Shown: positions 8,397 through 15,428 of the stretch, piece by piece
How positions within the stretch are numbered: position 1 is the stretch's first letter
Layout of the letters: every line of letters begins with the position of its first letter
DNA from: Georgenia wutianyii
Lineage (GTDB): Bacteria; Actinomycetota; Actinomycetes; Actinomycetales; Actinomycetaceae
Direction of reading: 5' to 3'
Assembly (NCBI RefSeq): GCF_006349365.1
Contig: NZ_CP040899.1
Span: 1,302,001-1,366,000, forward strand
DNA: 64,000 bases
Translations under genes and position numbers: made by a program
Notes under the pieces: model-generated
What the model saw: only the letters and a program-made list of their open reading frames with translations
The model's database searches: none
Told to the model about the DNA's origin: nothing

Positions 8397-9165
8397 TGCC
8401 CCAGCCCGGTTCGACGTCGACGAGGAGTGCGCGGTGGTCGGAGATCCCCGTGGCGATCGCGCGCGCCCGCCCGACGGCGCGGAGCGGGCCCTCGGCGAGG
8501 ATGTGGTCGATCTGGCGGTCCGGGTGGGTCACCGGGAAGGTGAGCGCGCCGGCGAGGGAGCGCCAGCCGGTCGCGACCGACGGGCGCGAGCCGGCCATGT
8601 TGAGGTCTCCCATGAGGACGGCCGGGCGGGGCAGCTCGGCGAGGGCGGCGACGACGCGCTCGAGCTGGATCGTCGTCCAGTCGGGGATGAAGGTGAGGTG
8701 GGTGGACACGGCCGTGAGAGGACCGTGCGGCGTCTCGACGACGGCGACGAGTGCGACGCGCGGCTCGTCATGGACGAGCGTGGGTTCCTCCTTGCCGGGG
8801 AAGACGATCGGCACCGGCCCCTGCCGCGCCTCCAGCGGGACGACCGACCACGAGCTCACGGGCCAGCGGGACAGGAGCGCGACGCCGTAGCTCGCGGTGC
8901 CCGGCTGGAGGTCGCCGGTGGCGGCGGACCACGCCGTCGGCAGACCGGCGAGGGTCGCGGCGAAGCGGTGCTCGACCGCACCCATCGCCTCCGCGGCGAT
9001 GGCGGTGAGGTCGGCGCCGTGCGAGCGCGGCTGGTCCCGGTCGACCTCCTGGAGGGCGAGGACGTCGGCGTCGAGCGTGGTGACGGCGCGCGCGTAGCGG
9101 TCGAGGTCCACCGCGTCGTCGACGAGCGAGCGGCCGTGGAGGATGTTGAAGGTCGCCAGGCGCAT
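8380..9165 (-). CDS. Endonuclease/exonuclease/phosphatase-fold protein
   Basis: A 261-residue member of the EEP superfamily (DNase I-like fold), which hydrolyses phosphodiester or phosphoester bonds with a divalent metal. Seen motifs are ATFNILHGR at the N-terminus, LALQEVDRDQPRS with the metal-binding glutamate, VLMGDLNMAGSRPS in the middle, and QIDHILAEG plus SDHRALLVDVE near the end, which together form the catalytic set. The start MRLATFNILHG was chosen over a further-upstream ATG because homology begins here. No signal peptide is visible, so it is probably cytoplasmic. The true substrate (nucleic acid, inositol phosphate or other) cannot be told from sequence. Confidence 0.85.
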   Translation of the reverse strand: MRLATFNILHGRSLVDDAVDLDRYARAVTTLDADVLALQEVDRDQPRSHGADLTAIAAEAMGAVEHRFAATLAGLPTAWSAATGDLQPGTASYGVALLSRWPVSSWSVVPLEARQGPVPIVFPGKEEPTLVHDEPRVALVAVVETPHGPLTAVSTHLTFIPDWTTIQLERVVAALAELPRPAVLMGDLNMAGSRPSVATGWRSLAGALTFPVTHPDRQIDHILAEGPLRAVGRARAIATGISDHRALLVDVEPGWGTDGGG

Positions 9166-9221
9166 GGGCCCGATTGTGTCCGCTCGTGGTGCAGGGGCGC
9201 ACACGCTCGTACACCCGTGGC

Positions 9222-9788
9222 ATGGCAGAGGACGAGCGAGAGGCGCTGCACGACGCCCTGAGGATGGCCGCGGTCGCTCTCACCGAGGCCGAGATCCCCT
9301 TCGCGCTGTGCGGGAGCTACGCGGCCTGGGTGCGGGGCGCCCCGGAGCCGGAGCACGACGCGGACTTCGTGGTCAAGGAGGAGCACGTCGAGACCGCCCG
9401 GGAGGCGATCGGGGCCGCCGGCCTGGACGTGCAGGAGCCCGCCGAGAACTGGCTGTTCAAGGCCTACCACCGGGGTCAGCTCGTCGACGTGCTCTACCGG
9501 TTGTCGGGGGAGCCGGTGCACGACGAGCTGCTGGAGCGCGCCGAGATGCTCGAGGTGCTCGCCGTGCGGATGCCGGTGCTCAGCGCGACCGACGTGCTGT
9601 CCTCCAAGCTGCGCGTGCTCGGGGAGCACTACTGCGACTTCGGGAGGCTGCTGCCGCTCACCCGGGCGCTGCGCGAGCAGATCGACTGGGAGCGGGTGCG
9701 CGACGAGGTGTCCTACAGCCCGTACGCGCGCGCGTTCCTCCACCTCCTCGAGGACCTGCGGATCGTCGAGCCCGCGCCCGCGCACTGA
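9222..9788 (+). CDS. Nucleotidyltransferase-fold protein (minimal NTase / AbiEii-like)
   Basis: A 188-residue protein with the pattern ALCGSYAAWVRGAPEPEHDADFVV, which matches a nucleotidyltransferase glycine-serine loop followed by the acidic HDADF metal site. Downstream, VDVLYRL and SATDVLSSKLRVL fit the third strand and a helix seen in AbiEii-like and related NTase proteins. The ATG at 9222 was preferred to an upstream GTG because it gives the compact domain. It is divergent from the EEP-fold gene with only 56 bases between. No partner antitoxin-like gene is adjacent, so it is not called a toxin; activity is inferred only from fold. Confidence 0.65.
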   Translation: MAEDEREALHDALRMAAVALTEAEIPFALCGSYAAWVRGAPEPEHDADFVVKEEHVETAREAIGAAGLDVQEPAENWLFKAYHRGQLVDVLYRLSGEPVHDELLERAEMLEVLAVRMPVLSATDVLSSKLRVLGEHYCDFGRLLPLTRALREQIDWERVRDEVSYSPYARAFLHLLEDLRIVEPAPAH

Positions 9789-9965
9789 GCCGCGGCGTCC
9801 TCGCACTCGCCGGCGCCTCCTCCTTTAGGCGGAACCGTGTCCTGCGTAAGCGTGAACTTCTCCCGGCTTGGCGGGATCCGCGGAATCTCGGGGATAAGTT
9901 GAGAGAACTGTCTGGTCGGACGCCACGGGCGGTGGTGATCCAGCACCCGACGGGAAAGGGCGACC

Positions 9966-10115
9966 ATGGGCATGCAGGCGATCACACCCTCGATGCTGGC
10001 CACCACGGCACTTCGGTCCTCCTGGCGTGACGCACTGGCGGCACGCTACGAGGTGGACCAGGCACGCCTCCGGATGCGGCTCGACGCGCCGGAGGAGGCC
10101 GAGGAGCACATCTAG
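9966..10115 (+). CDS. 49-residue mini-protein, paralogue of the convergent mini-gene at 10192-10332
   Basis: A short gene with a purine-rich GGGAAAGGGCGACC site before the ATG. The product has a hydrophobic/Thr-Ser start and a charged helical second half: SWRDALAARYEVDQARLR followed by an acidic stretch ending EEAEEHI. The second half is clearly related to the convergent mini-protein 77 bp away; both share S-W-R-x2-L-x-A-x-Y-E-x2-Q-A-R-L-x3-L and end EEH(I/L). I do not recognise the family. The conserved residues in two diverged copies (DNA of the shared part only about two-thirds identical by eye) argue that both are translated and selected. Confidence 0.6.
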   Translation: MGMQAITPSMLATTALRSSWRDALAARYEVDQARLRMRLDAPEEAEEHI

Positions 10116-10133
10116 CCGTCAGCGGCGTAGTCC

Positions 10134-10176
10134 GCCGCCCCCGACCCCCGCTTGATCGAGGGTTGGCGGGGGCGGC
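10134..10176. terminator. Bidirectional hairpin between the convergent mini-genes
   Basis: Inverted repeat with arms GCCGCCCCC (10134-10142) and GGGGGCGGC (10168-10176), with weaker pairing inside the loop. It lies between the stop codons of the two convergent mini-genes and probably terminates both. Confidence 0.65.
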
Positions 10177-10191
10177 TTCCGCCGTGACCGG

Positions 10192-10332
10192 CTACAGGTG
10201 CTCCTCGATGTCGCCGGAGAGCTCGATCTCGAGTCTCGCCTGCGACAGCTCGTAGTCTGCCGTCAGCTCCTCGCGCCACGATCGCTCACGCGTACTCGTC
10301 GCCGGATTGTCCGACCGGGTCTCTGGTCTCAT
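10192..10332 (-). CDS. 46-residue mini-protein, paralogue of the mini-gene at 9966-10115
   Basis: A short gene on the minus strand whose ATG follows a G-rich stretch (CTGGGGGGACCGC) that can serve as ribosome site. The product is strongly charged with predicted helix: RSWREELTADYELSQARL, then IELSGDIEEHL at the C-terminus. It shares the motif W-R-x2-L-x-A-x-Y-E-x2-Q-A-R-L-x3-L and the EEH terminal signature with the gene at 9966. Family unknown to me. Possible roles (small regulatory or partner protein) cannot be chosen from sequence alone. A much longer minus-strand reading exists in this frame but its upstream part crosses the tRNA fragment and has no coding character. Confidence 0.55.
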   Translation of the reverse strand: MRPETRSDNPATSTRERSWREELTADYELSQARLEIELSGDIEEHL

Positions 10333-10615
10333 GCGGTCCCCCCAGGGCGGGTGCCGGCACCGCCCGATGCCGCTCACCCGTTTCTCCAACATATCGGGGC
10401 ACCGGCTCGTGTTCGGGCCGGTTTCGCCCAGGTCCAGACTCAGGGAGGAGCCATGCATGGGATATCGGCCCGCAATTCCTGCTTTCGAACGACCCGGCGC
10501 TGCCGATAGATCCGGGTGAGGCGCCGTCCCGCGGCCCCCACCGGTTCCGTCACCCCCCGGACGGACCGTGCGGGACGGTGCCACCCGCGTCGTCGCGGTC
10601 GAGGGCGTCGATGTG
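10333..10615. other. Gene-poor stretch; possible very short peptide gene with strong ribosome site
   Basis: About 280 bases without a clear gene. The left part is probably the promoter of the minus-strand mini-gene. At 10442-10450 there is an AGGGAGGAG ribosome site followed by two close ATGs (10453 and 10457), which open 18- and 20-codon frames ending at 10509 and 10519. The second would encode MGYRPAIPAFERPGAADRSG. There is no homology to lean on, so it is only noted as a possible peptide. Confidence 0.3.
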
Positions 10616-10665
10616 CCGGTGCCCCAGGTGCGGCTTGAACCCGCGACCGACGGATTATGAGTCCG
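10616..10665 (-). repeat. Left attachment-site copy: tRNA-Met 3'-half remnant
   Basis: Matches 12076-12125 at 48 of 50 positions, with differences at 10631 and 10643. Both differences fall in the T stem and break pairing there (C opposite A, G opposite G), and the 5' half of the tRNA is missing, so this is not a functional tRNA. It marks the distal end of the islet. Confidence 0.8.
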
Positions 10666-10953
10666 GCCCGGCCTTCCCACCCCTTCCCGCTCGGGCGCAT
10701 CTGTGCAGGTCATGCATGACTCCGGCAGGAAGTGCGCCCCGTCCATTCCCACAGCGTCTCGACCTGCTGAGGGACACGTTGGGGGGCACCCAAGCGGCCG
10801 TCGATGCGCAAAGGGGGGCCATTCTAGGCGCATGCGGCCGGGCAGGCGCAAGCAGGACTGAGCCGCGCTGGGGCGGCTATGAAAGCTACGCGTTGTGCGG
10901 CACTTCCGGGCAGGATGTGGGACGTGACCGTTCCTGTATTCGAGGTGGAAACG
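10666..10953. other. Islet leader region without a clear gene; 12-bp palindrome
   Basis: About 290 bases between the attachment-site remnant and the first islet gene with no convincing coding frame. It contains a perfect palindrome GTCATGCATGAC at 10709-10720, which could be an operator for a small repressor, and a CATTCTAGGC stretch near 10821-10830 resembling a -10 region. Function not established. Confidence 0.4.
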
Positions 10954-11565
10954 ATGGGTGCGTCTGATTGGGTGGCGATCTATGCGGCCGCGCTCTCGAC
11001 AGTCATTGCCGTAATTTCCAGCGTTCGATATCTGCTCAATCGCCGTGTGTATGTGGAGTGCCATCAATTCAAGTCCGAGTTTCACCGCAATGGAGAAACG
11101 CCCCACCTTAAAATTACGGCTATCAATCGCTCCCCATACCCCGTCCAGGTGGTTAGTTGGAGTCTGGAAGACACATCTTCCCGACGAATCTCATTCGCCA
11201 ACCTCAAGCCTCTGCGGTTCTTGCACCGTTGGCCCCGTATTAAACGACTGCTCGGTGGTGGCGGTGTCCGGAATTATCGATCGGCTCCCTTGGGGCCAGG
11301 TGCTGCCGAGTCTTTGGATGCCCCGAAGCTTCCCTGCATGCTTGATCCTTATGGAACCGTTGAGTTGTATCTGATGTTGGATGGTCTGCGGCGCGACCTT
11401 GAATCGGTGGTGGGGGCGAACGTTGACCATATGCGTGCACGAATAGTTCTCGGCGATGGCCGGTCCTTCGCTAGTGATTGGTTCCGGGTGGAAGACTATG
11501 TAGCGCCGTCCGAGCCGGGCGCCATCACCTTCTCAACCCCGCCCTTTCAGTCAACTGATGACTGA
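10954..11565 (+). CDS. Membrane-anchored protein of unknown function, islet cargo
   Basis: A 203-residue protein I do not recognise. Residues 7-29 (VAIYAAALSTVIAVISSV) form one transmembrane helix, followed by a basic RYLLNRR stop-transfer and a soluble beta-rich domain with alternating hydrophobic residues (HLKITAINRSPYPVQVVSW), reminiscent of the single-TM plus Ig-like proteins common on actinobacterial mobile elements. The start at 10954 is set by GAGGTGG five bases upstream; an ATG at 10915 is possible. Base composition is unlike the neighbours, with many A/T third positions, pointing to horizontal transfer. It is the main gene of the tRNA-Met islet. Confidence 0.7.
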   Translation: MGASDWVAIYAAALSTVIAVISSVRYLLNRRVYVECHQFKSEFHRNGETPHLKITAINRSPYPVQVVSWSLEDTSSRRISFANLKPLRFLHRWPRIKRLLGGGGVRNYRSAPLGPGAAESLDAPKLPCMLDPYGTVELYLMLDGLRRDLESVVGANVDHMRARIVLGDGRSFASDWFRVEDYVAPSEPGAITFSTPPFQSTDD

Positions 11566-11637
11566 CTGGCGCGACCGTTGAAATGACCCTCGCGTCTCGG
11601 TCGCCGCTGGACGTGATGGCACTACCCGGACTAGGGG

Positions 11638-11668
11638 CGGCGGGCATCCGCACTGCGAATGCCCGCCG
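11638..11668. terminator. Hairpin terminator between convergent islet genes
   Basis: A perfect 10-bp inverted repeat, CGGCGGGCAT (11638-11647) and ATGCCCGCCG (11659-11668), with an 11-base loop. It lies between the end of the membrane protein gene and the end of the minus-strand mini-gene, so it can terminate both. Confidence 0.7.
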
Positions 11669-11682
11669 TACCTTGCCCTGGA

Positions 11683-11874
11683 TCAGGAGCAAGGCTTGCC
11701 TGCCGCGTCCAGCGGGATGGAGCGGTACGTCATGCTGTCCATGGCCTCGCCCCGGAGATCGGGAACCTCCCGCAGCACTCGACGGGTCTTCTCCCAGGGT
11801 GCCTTGGGACGGCGGCTGTCGGTGTCCACGCGGAACGCCTCCACGTCTGCCTTAAGAACCCGAGCTTCTGCCAT
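11683..11874 (-). CDS. 63-residue mini-protein, divergent from the plus-strand mini-gene at 11873
   Basis: A short minus-strand gene with a strong GAGGAGA ribosome site about six bases before its ATG. The product is basic in the middle (DSRRPKAPWEKTRRVLREV) and ends with MTYRSIPLDAAGKPCS. The family is not recognised. Its start codon overlaps that of the divergent plus-strand mini-gene by two bases, so the ribosome site lies inside the opposite gene. Codon third positions are mixed but mostly G or C. It lies within the tRNA-bounded islet. Confidence 0.5.
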   Translation of the reverse strand: MAEARVLKADVEAFRVDTDSRRPKAPWEKTRRVLREVPDLRGEAMDSMTYRSIPLDAAGKPCS

Positions 11875-12037
11875 GGCCGATCTCCTCGACGCGCTCTGCT
11901 GGACCGAGGAGCTTGAGGAGGCGGCCGACGAGCTGTGGGTCGACCTGGACACGCTCAAGGCGCGCCTCGACACTCTGACCGCGGGGGAGCGGGCTCAGCT
12001 GTGTGCCCTCGCCGAGCGGCTGGACCGCACTGCGTGA
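11873..12037 (+). CDS. 54-residue acidic helical mini-protein
   Basis: A short plus-strand frame with strongly G/C-biased third codon positions. The product starts MADLLDALCWTEELEEAAD and continues as an amphipathic helix with leucines spaced as in a coiled coil (LWVDLDTLKARLDTLTAGER). No ribosome site is evident upstream, and the ATG overlaps the start of the divergent minus-strand mini-gene. Either both are expressed from promoters within one another, or only one is real; codon pattern favours coding on this strand, the ribosome site favours the other. Function unknown. Confidence 0.45.
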   Translation: MADLLDALCWTEELEEAADELWVDLDTLKARLDTLTAGERAQLCALAERLDRTA

Positions 12038-12075
12038 CCGTTGGCTACAGTCCTGGCTACAGTGGCACCGTGGAA

Positions 12076-12125
12076 CCGGTGCCCCAGGTGGGGCTTGAAC
12101 CCACGACCGACGGATTATGAGTCCG
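12076..12125 (-). repeat. Right attachment-site copy within tRNA-Met
   Basis: The 3' half of tRNA-Met plus four flanking bases, repeated at 10616-10665. Immediately to its left, the 9-mer GGCTACAGT occurs twice (about 12046 and 12058), a spacing typical of integrase arm-type sites, though this role is inference. Confidence 0.75.
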
Positions 12126-12153
12126 CTGCTCTGACCGGCTGAGCTACTGGGGC
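12080..12153 (-). tRNA. tRNA-Met (anticodon CAT)
   Basis: A complete 74-nt cloverleaf on the minus strand. The acceptor stem is GCCCCAG paired with CTGGGGC, the D arm is GCTC/GAGC, the anticodon stem GCGGA/TCCGT closes the loop CTCATAA with anticodon CAT, and the T arm is GTGGG-TTCAAGC-CCCAC. CCA is not encoded. Elongator Met is the simplest reading; a tRNA-Ile with modified CAT cannot be fully excluded. Its 3' half served as integration target for the islet. Confidence 0.92.
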
Positions 12154-12213
12154 AGCAGTGCGGAGGGCGCACGGCTCCGCAATCGTAGCGGGGCCCTCGG
12201 TTACCGTGGTGAC

Positions 12214-12723
12214 GTGCCTGTCTTCCGCCGCCGCGCCCCCCGCCTGCCCGACGCCGTCACCGCCCACCTGCCCGCGGGTGACAAGCCGCTCGCCGTGGCG
12301 CCGATGAGGAACGGCTCGTGGGCCGTCGTCGCGCGCGAGGCGATCCTCGTCGTCGGCGAGGACGGGCTGGGGCAGCGCACGACGTGGCACGAGATCGACA
12401 CCGGCACGTGGGACGGGGACACCCGGACGTTCACCATCACCTGGGCCGACCGGGAGCGGCCGGACGAGCGGCTCGTCCTCGACTCCGACGACGTCGGGAC
12501 GTTCACCGCCGCCATCCGCGAGCGGGTGCAGGCCTCCGTCGTCCACCAGGAGGTCATCGACGTCGAGGGCACCAGGGTGCGTGCCACGGTCCGGCGCCGG
12601 GAGGACGGCAGCCTCTACTCCCAGCTCACCGCCTTCGGCCCGCTGCCGCGCCGGGAGGACGTCGACCAGCAGCTCGACGAGCTCGAGGCGCGGGTCCGCG
12701 AGGCCGTGGGACTGCCGCGCTGA
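12214..12723 (+). CDS. Conserved actinobacterial hypothetical protein
   Basis: A 169-residue protein with alternating strands (WAVVAREAILVVGEDG, TFTITWAD, ERLVLDSDDVGTFTAAIRERV) that suggest a PH-like or Bet_v1-like beta sandwich, and an acidic C-terminal helix (DVDQQLDELEARVREAVGL). No signal peptide or membrane segment, so it is cytoplasmic. I do not recognise a named family. The GTG start lies six bases after a TACCGT -10 box with no ribosome site, as in other leaderless genes here. It lies just outside the tRNA-Met islet and has normal high-GC codon use, so it is probably core genome. Confidence 0.75.
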   Translation: MPVFRRRAPRLPDAVTAHLPAGDKPLAVAPMRNGSWAVVAREAILVVGEDGLGQRTTWHEIDTGTWDGDTRTFTITWADRERPDERLVLDSDDVGTFTAAIRERVQASVVHQEVIDVEGTRVRATVRRREDGSLYSQLTAFGPLPRREDVDQQLDELEARVREAVGLPR

Positions 12724-12808
12724 GCCAAGTGCGGCCCAACTCACACCTCGGGGCGCCGGTCGCGGCTCCCGACCGCCCGCTCGCTCCTGTTACAGTCGAG
12801 CGGCACGA

Positions 12809-12881
<73 letters not shown>

Positions 12882-13031
12882 CAGGCGAGGCCCGGAACCC
12901 CTGGTTCCGGGCCTTCGTGCATCCCCGGCCGGCGCCTGCGCTCGCGCCGGACCGGGGGAGCGCTGAGGATGGCAGGGCCGCGGACGGACGCAGCCTCGCC
13001 CGGCGGCCCACACCCAACCGGAGGCACTCGC

Positions 13032-13886
13032 ATGACCCAGATCCCCACCGTCACGCTCAACACCGGGACGACGATGCCCATCCTCGGCTTCGGCGTCTTC
13101 CAGGTCCCGCCCGAGGAGACCGAGCGGGTGGTCACCGACGCCCTCGCCGCCGGCTACCGCCACCTCGACACCGCGGCCGCCTACCGCAACGAGGACGCCG
13201 TCGGCCGGGCGATCGCCGCCAGCGGCATCCCGCGCGAGGAGCTCTTCGTCACGACCAAGCTGTGGAACCACGACGGCGGCGAGGACGGCACCCGGACGGC
13301 CTTCGCGACCTCGCTGGACAAGCTCGGCCTCGACTACGTCGACCTCTACCTCGTCCACCAGCCCTTCGGGGACTACTACTCCTTCTGGCGCGCGATGGAA
13401 GGGCTGTACCGGGAGGGGGCCGCCCGGGCGATCGGCGTGTCGAACTTCTTCCCCGACCGCCTCGTCGACCTCACCGCGCACAACGAGATCACCCCCGCCG
13501 TCAACCAGATCGAGACGCACCCCTTCTACCAGCGGACCGTCGACCAGGAGGTCATGGTCGGGCTCGGCGTCCAGATCGAGTCGTGGGGCCCGCTCGCGGA
13601 GGGGAAGAACGACATCTTCACCAACCCCACGCTCACGTCGATCGCCGAGACGTTCGACAAGACCGTCGCGCAGGTGGTGCTGCGCTGGCTGGTCCAGCGT
13701 GAGGTCGTCGTCATCCCCAAGTCGGTCCGTCCCGAGCGGATGGCGGAGAACCTCGACATCTTCGACTTCGAGCTGGGGCCGGAGGAGATGAGCCTGATCG
13801 CGACGCTCGACACCGGCCGCTCGGTCGCGCTGGACCACCACGACCCCGACGTCGCCGAGCGCCTGGGCGGCGTGCGGATCGGCTGA
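13032..13886 (+). CDS. Aldo/keto reductase (2,5-diketo-D-gluconate reductase-like)
   Basis: A 284-residue NADPH-dependent oxidoreductase of the AKR superfamily with a TIM-barrel fold. The catalytic tetrad residues are visible: D in [11 protein letters not shown] with its Tyr, K in FVTTKLW, and H in LYLVHQP. The family signature GVSNFF follows, and the cofactor-binding [16 protein letters not shown] is near the C-terminus. The start is the ATG with GGAGG nine bases upstream; an in-frame extension lacks homology. The gene stands alone between two identical tRNA-Asn genes, an arrangement open to loss by recombination. Substrate unknown; broad small aldehydes or keto sugars are likely. Confidence 0.93.
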   Translation: MTQIPTVTLNTGTTMPILGFGVFQVPPEETERVVTDALAAGYRHLDTAAAYRNEDAVGRAIAASGIPREELFVTTKLWNHDGGEDGTRTAFATSLDKLGLDYVDLYLVHQPFGDYYSFWRAMEGLYREGAARAIGVSNFFPDRLVDLTAHNEITPAVNQIETHPFYQRTVDQEVMVGLGVQIESWGPLAEGKNDIFTNPTLTSIAETFDKTVAQVVLRWLVQREVVVIPKSVRPERMAENLDIFDFELGPEEMSLIATLDTGRSVALDHHDPDVAERLGGVRIG

Positions 13887-13935
13887 GACGCGTCCGTCGC
13901 TCCCGTGCTCTGCTGGTAGGATCGTTCCCGCGCGA

Positions 13936-14008
<73 letters not shown>

Positions 14009-14085
14009 CAGCGAGAGGCCCGGTCGGCGTGTGCGCCGCCCGGGCCTTCCTCGTCCCGCGGCCGTCCAACGGGGGAGCGTGCGTC

Positions 14086-14128
14086 GACACGTCAGACTGC
14101 CCCGTGAGGTGGGGCAGTCTGACGTGTC
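14086..14128. terminator. Long hairpin terminator, shared core with the one at 40803
   Basis: A perfect 18-bp inverted repeat (14086-14103 and 14111-14128, 7-base loop GTGAGGT) between tRNA-Asn and the end of the xylanase gene. Its core CGTCAGACTGCCCC recurs with one change (CGTCAGGCTGCCCC) in the hairpin at 40803-40839, so it belongs to a dispersed hairpin family. Confidence 0.75.
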
Positions 14129-14144
14129 CCGACAGGCTTCCCCC

Positions 14145-15428
14145 TCAGGACGCCGGGAGCGTCACCTCGACGTCGCCGTCCCGGTCGAGGGTGAACGCCG
14201 CCCGCGCGCCGGACGCGCTCACCGCGTACTCGCCCCGGAAGCCGCGCACGCTCACCCGTCCCTCGGCGTCGGTGCGCAGCGTCGTCGGCGCCAGCCACCA
14301 CTCGTCCTTGAGGAGCCCGTGCAGCGCGTCGAAGGACGGCTTGGTGCTCCCGTCCGCCCGCACGAGCCCGACCGGCGCCCCGAGCCAGCTGCCCTCGTCG
14401 GTGAGGCCCCAGTAGGTGACGGCCTCGACGGCGGGGTGGGACACGAGCGTGCGGTAGTGCCGCACGATCTCCTGCGCCTGGCGCTCCTCACCCTCCGGCG
14501 TCGTCGGCCACGACTCCACCTGGTGGTCGTTGAGGTCGACGACGTCGGCCGGCATGAGGTCCCCGGACAGCAGCGTGCTCTCGGTGAGGTGGAGCGGCAG
14601 CCCGAACCGCGCGAAGCGGTCGAGCGTCTCCAGCGTGCGCTCCTCGCCCCAGTAGCCCTGGTGCATGTGGCTCTGCAGGCCGATCGCGTCGACGCGGATC
14701 CCGGCCTCGAGGACGCCCTCCACGAGGCACTCGAACGCAGGGGAGAGGTTGAAGTCGTTGAGCAGCAGGGTGGCCGACGGGTTCGCGGCCCTGGCCTCCT
14801 CGAACGCGAGGCGCACCGTGGGGATGCGGCCCCGCTCCCAGCACAGCCGGGTGATCGCGTTGCGCCGCTCCTCGTTGCTGAAGACCGGCATGATGACGAC
14901 CTCGTTGATCGCGTCCCAGACGTCGACGACGCCGGCGAAGTCGCTCACCTCCCGGCGGATGCGCTCGCGGAGCAGCGTCTCGACCTCGTCGGTGGGCACG
15001 TCGAGCAGCCAGTCCGGCGCGAGGGTGTGCCAGGCGAGCGGGTGGCCCTTGACCGTGACGCCCCGCTCTGCGAACCACCGGGCCGCGCGGAGCAGGCGCG
15101 TGGTGTCCGGCGTCCCGCGCCGCGGCTCGAAGCCCGCCCAGTAGAACGGGAGCGTCGCGGTGTTGAACAGGTCGAGCCACAGGGCGGCGAGGTGCTCGCC
15201 GGAGGCCGGCGGTGCTCCGCCGAACGGGCTGTCGGGGTCGGCCTCGGTCTCCCCGTTGGCGTGCGCGACGAGGTCGAAGCCGATGTTGCCGAAGGAGAAG
15301 GCGTGCCGGGTCTGCGCGACGGTGACCTCGGTGTCGGCGAGCGGGGCGCCGTCGCCGCGGCGGACGGTGAGGAACGCCTCGGCGTAGCGGTGGCGCAGCG
15401 ACGCGTCGGCGGCGGACGTGACGGTCAT
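14145..15428 (-). CDS. GH10 endo-1,4-beta-xylanase, cytoplasmic form
   Basis: A 427-residue glycoside hydrolase family 10 protein that hydrolyses internal beta-1,4-xylosidic bonds. The acid/base glutamate is in DVWDAINEVV (E176) and the nucleophile in LPLHLTESTLL (E283). Other family marks are KGHPLAWHT and the LLNDFNLS strand. There is no signal peptide, which suggests it acts on imported xylo-oligosaccharides inside the cell. A short C-terminal beta domain (VSVRGFRGEYAVSASG) follows the barrel. Its ATG overlaps the stop of the LacI regulator gene by four bases (ATGA), so both are made from one mRNA and it is likely induced by the same sugar. Confidence 0.93.
   Translation of the reverse strand: MTVTSAADASLRHRYAEAFLTVRRGDGAPLADTEVTVAQTRHAFSFGNIGFDLVAHANGETEADPDSPFGGAPPASGEHLAALWLDLFNTATLPFYWAGFEPRRGTPDTTRLLRAARWFAERGVTVKGHPLAWHTLAPDWLLDVPTDEVETLLRERIRREVSDFAGVVDVWDAINEVVIMPVFSNEERRNAITRLCWERGRIPTVRLAFEEARAANPSATLLLNDFNLSPAFECLVEGVLEAGIRVDAIGLQSHMHQGYWGEERTLETLDRFARFGLPLHLTESTLLSGDLMPADVVDLNDHQVESWPTTPEGEERQAQEIVRHYRTLVSHPAVEAVTYWGLTDEGSWLGAPVGLVRADGSTKPSFDALHGLLKDEWWLAPTTLRTDAEGRVSVRGFRGEYAVSASGARAAFTLDRDGDVEVTLPAS

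Larger units (their letters stand above)
10616..12125. mobile_element. Small tRNA-Met-integrated islet (integrase absent)
   Basis: The interval is bounded by two direct copies of a 50-bp sequence, 10616-10665 and 12076-12125, which match at 48 positions. The right copy is the 3' half of the intact tRNA-Met gene, from anticodon loop to 3' end. This is the usual footprint of site-specific integration at a tRNA gene, in which the element brings a copy of the tRNA end. The interior is lower in GC (32 of 60 bases at 11101-11160, against 44 of 60 at 3001-3060) and holds one membrane-anchored unknown protein and a pair of divergent mini-genes. No integrase or excisionase is present, so it is likely a decayed or minimal islet. 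Confidence 0.7.

Noticed and set aside
9222..9788. AbiEii-type toxin of a toxin-antitoxin pair
   Set aside because: NTase motif is present but no antitoxin-like partner is adjacent, and the divergent neighbour is an EEP-fold protein.
10616..10665. A second functional tRNA-Met
   Set aside because: Only the 3' half is present and two T-stem pairs are broken.
10192..11106. Long minus-strand frame extending the mini-gene to 304 codons
   Set aside because: The upstream part crosses the tRNA remnant and the islet gene in antisense; only the last 46 codons show a conserved motif and a ribosome site.
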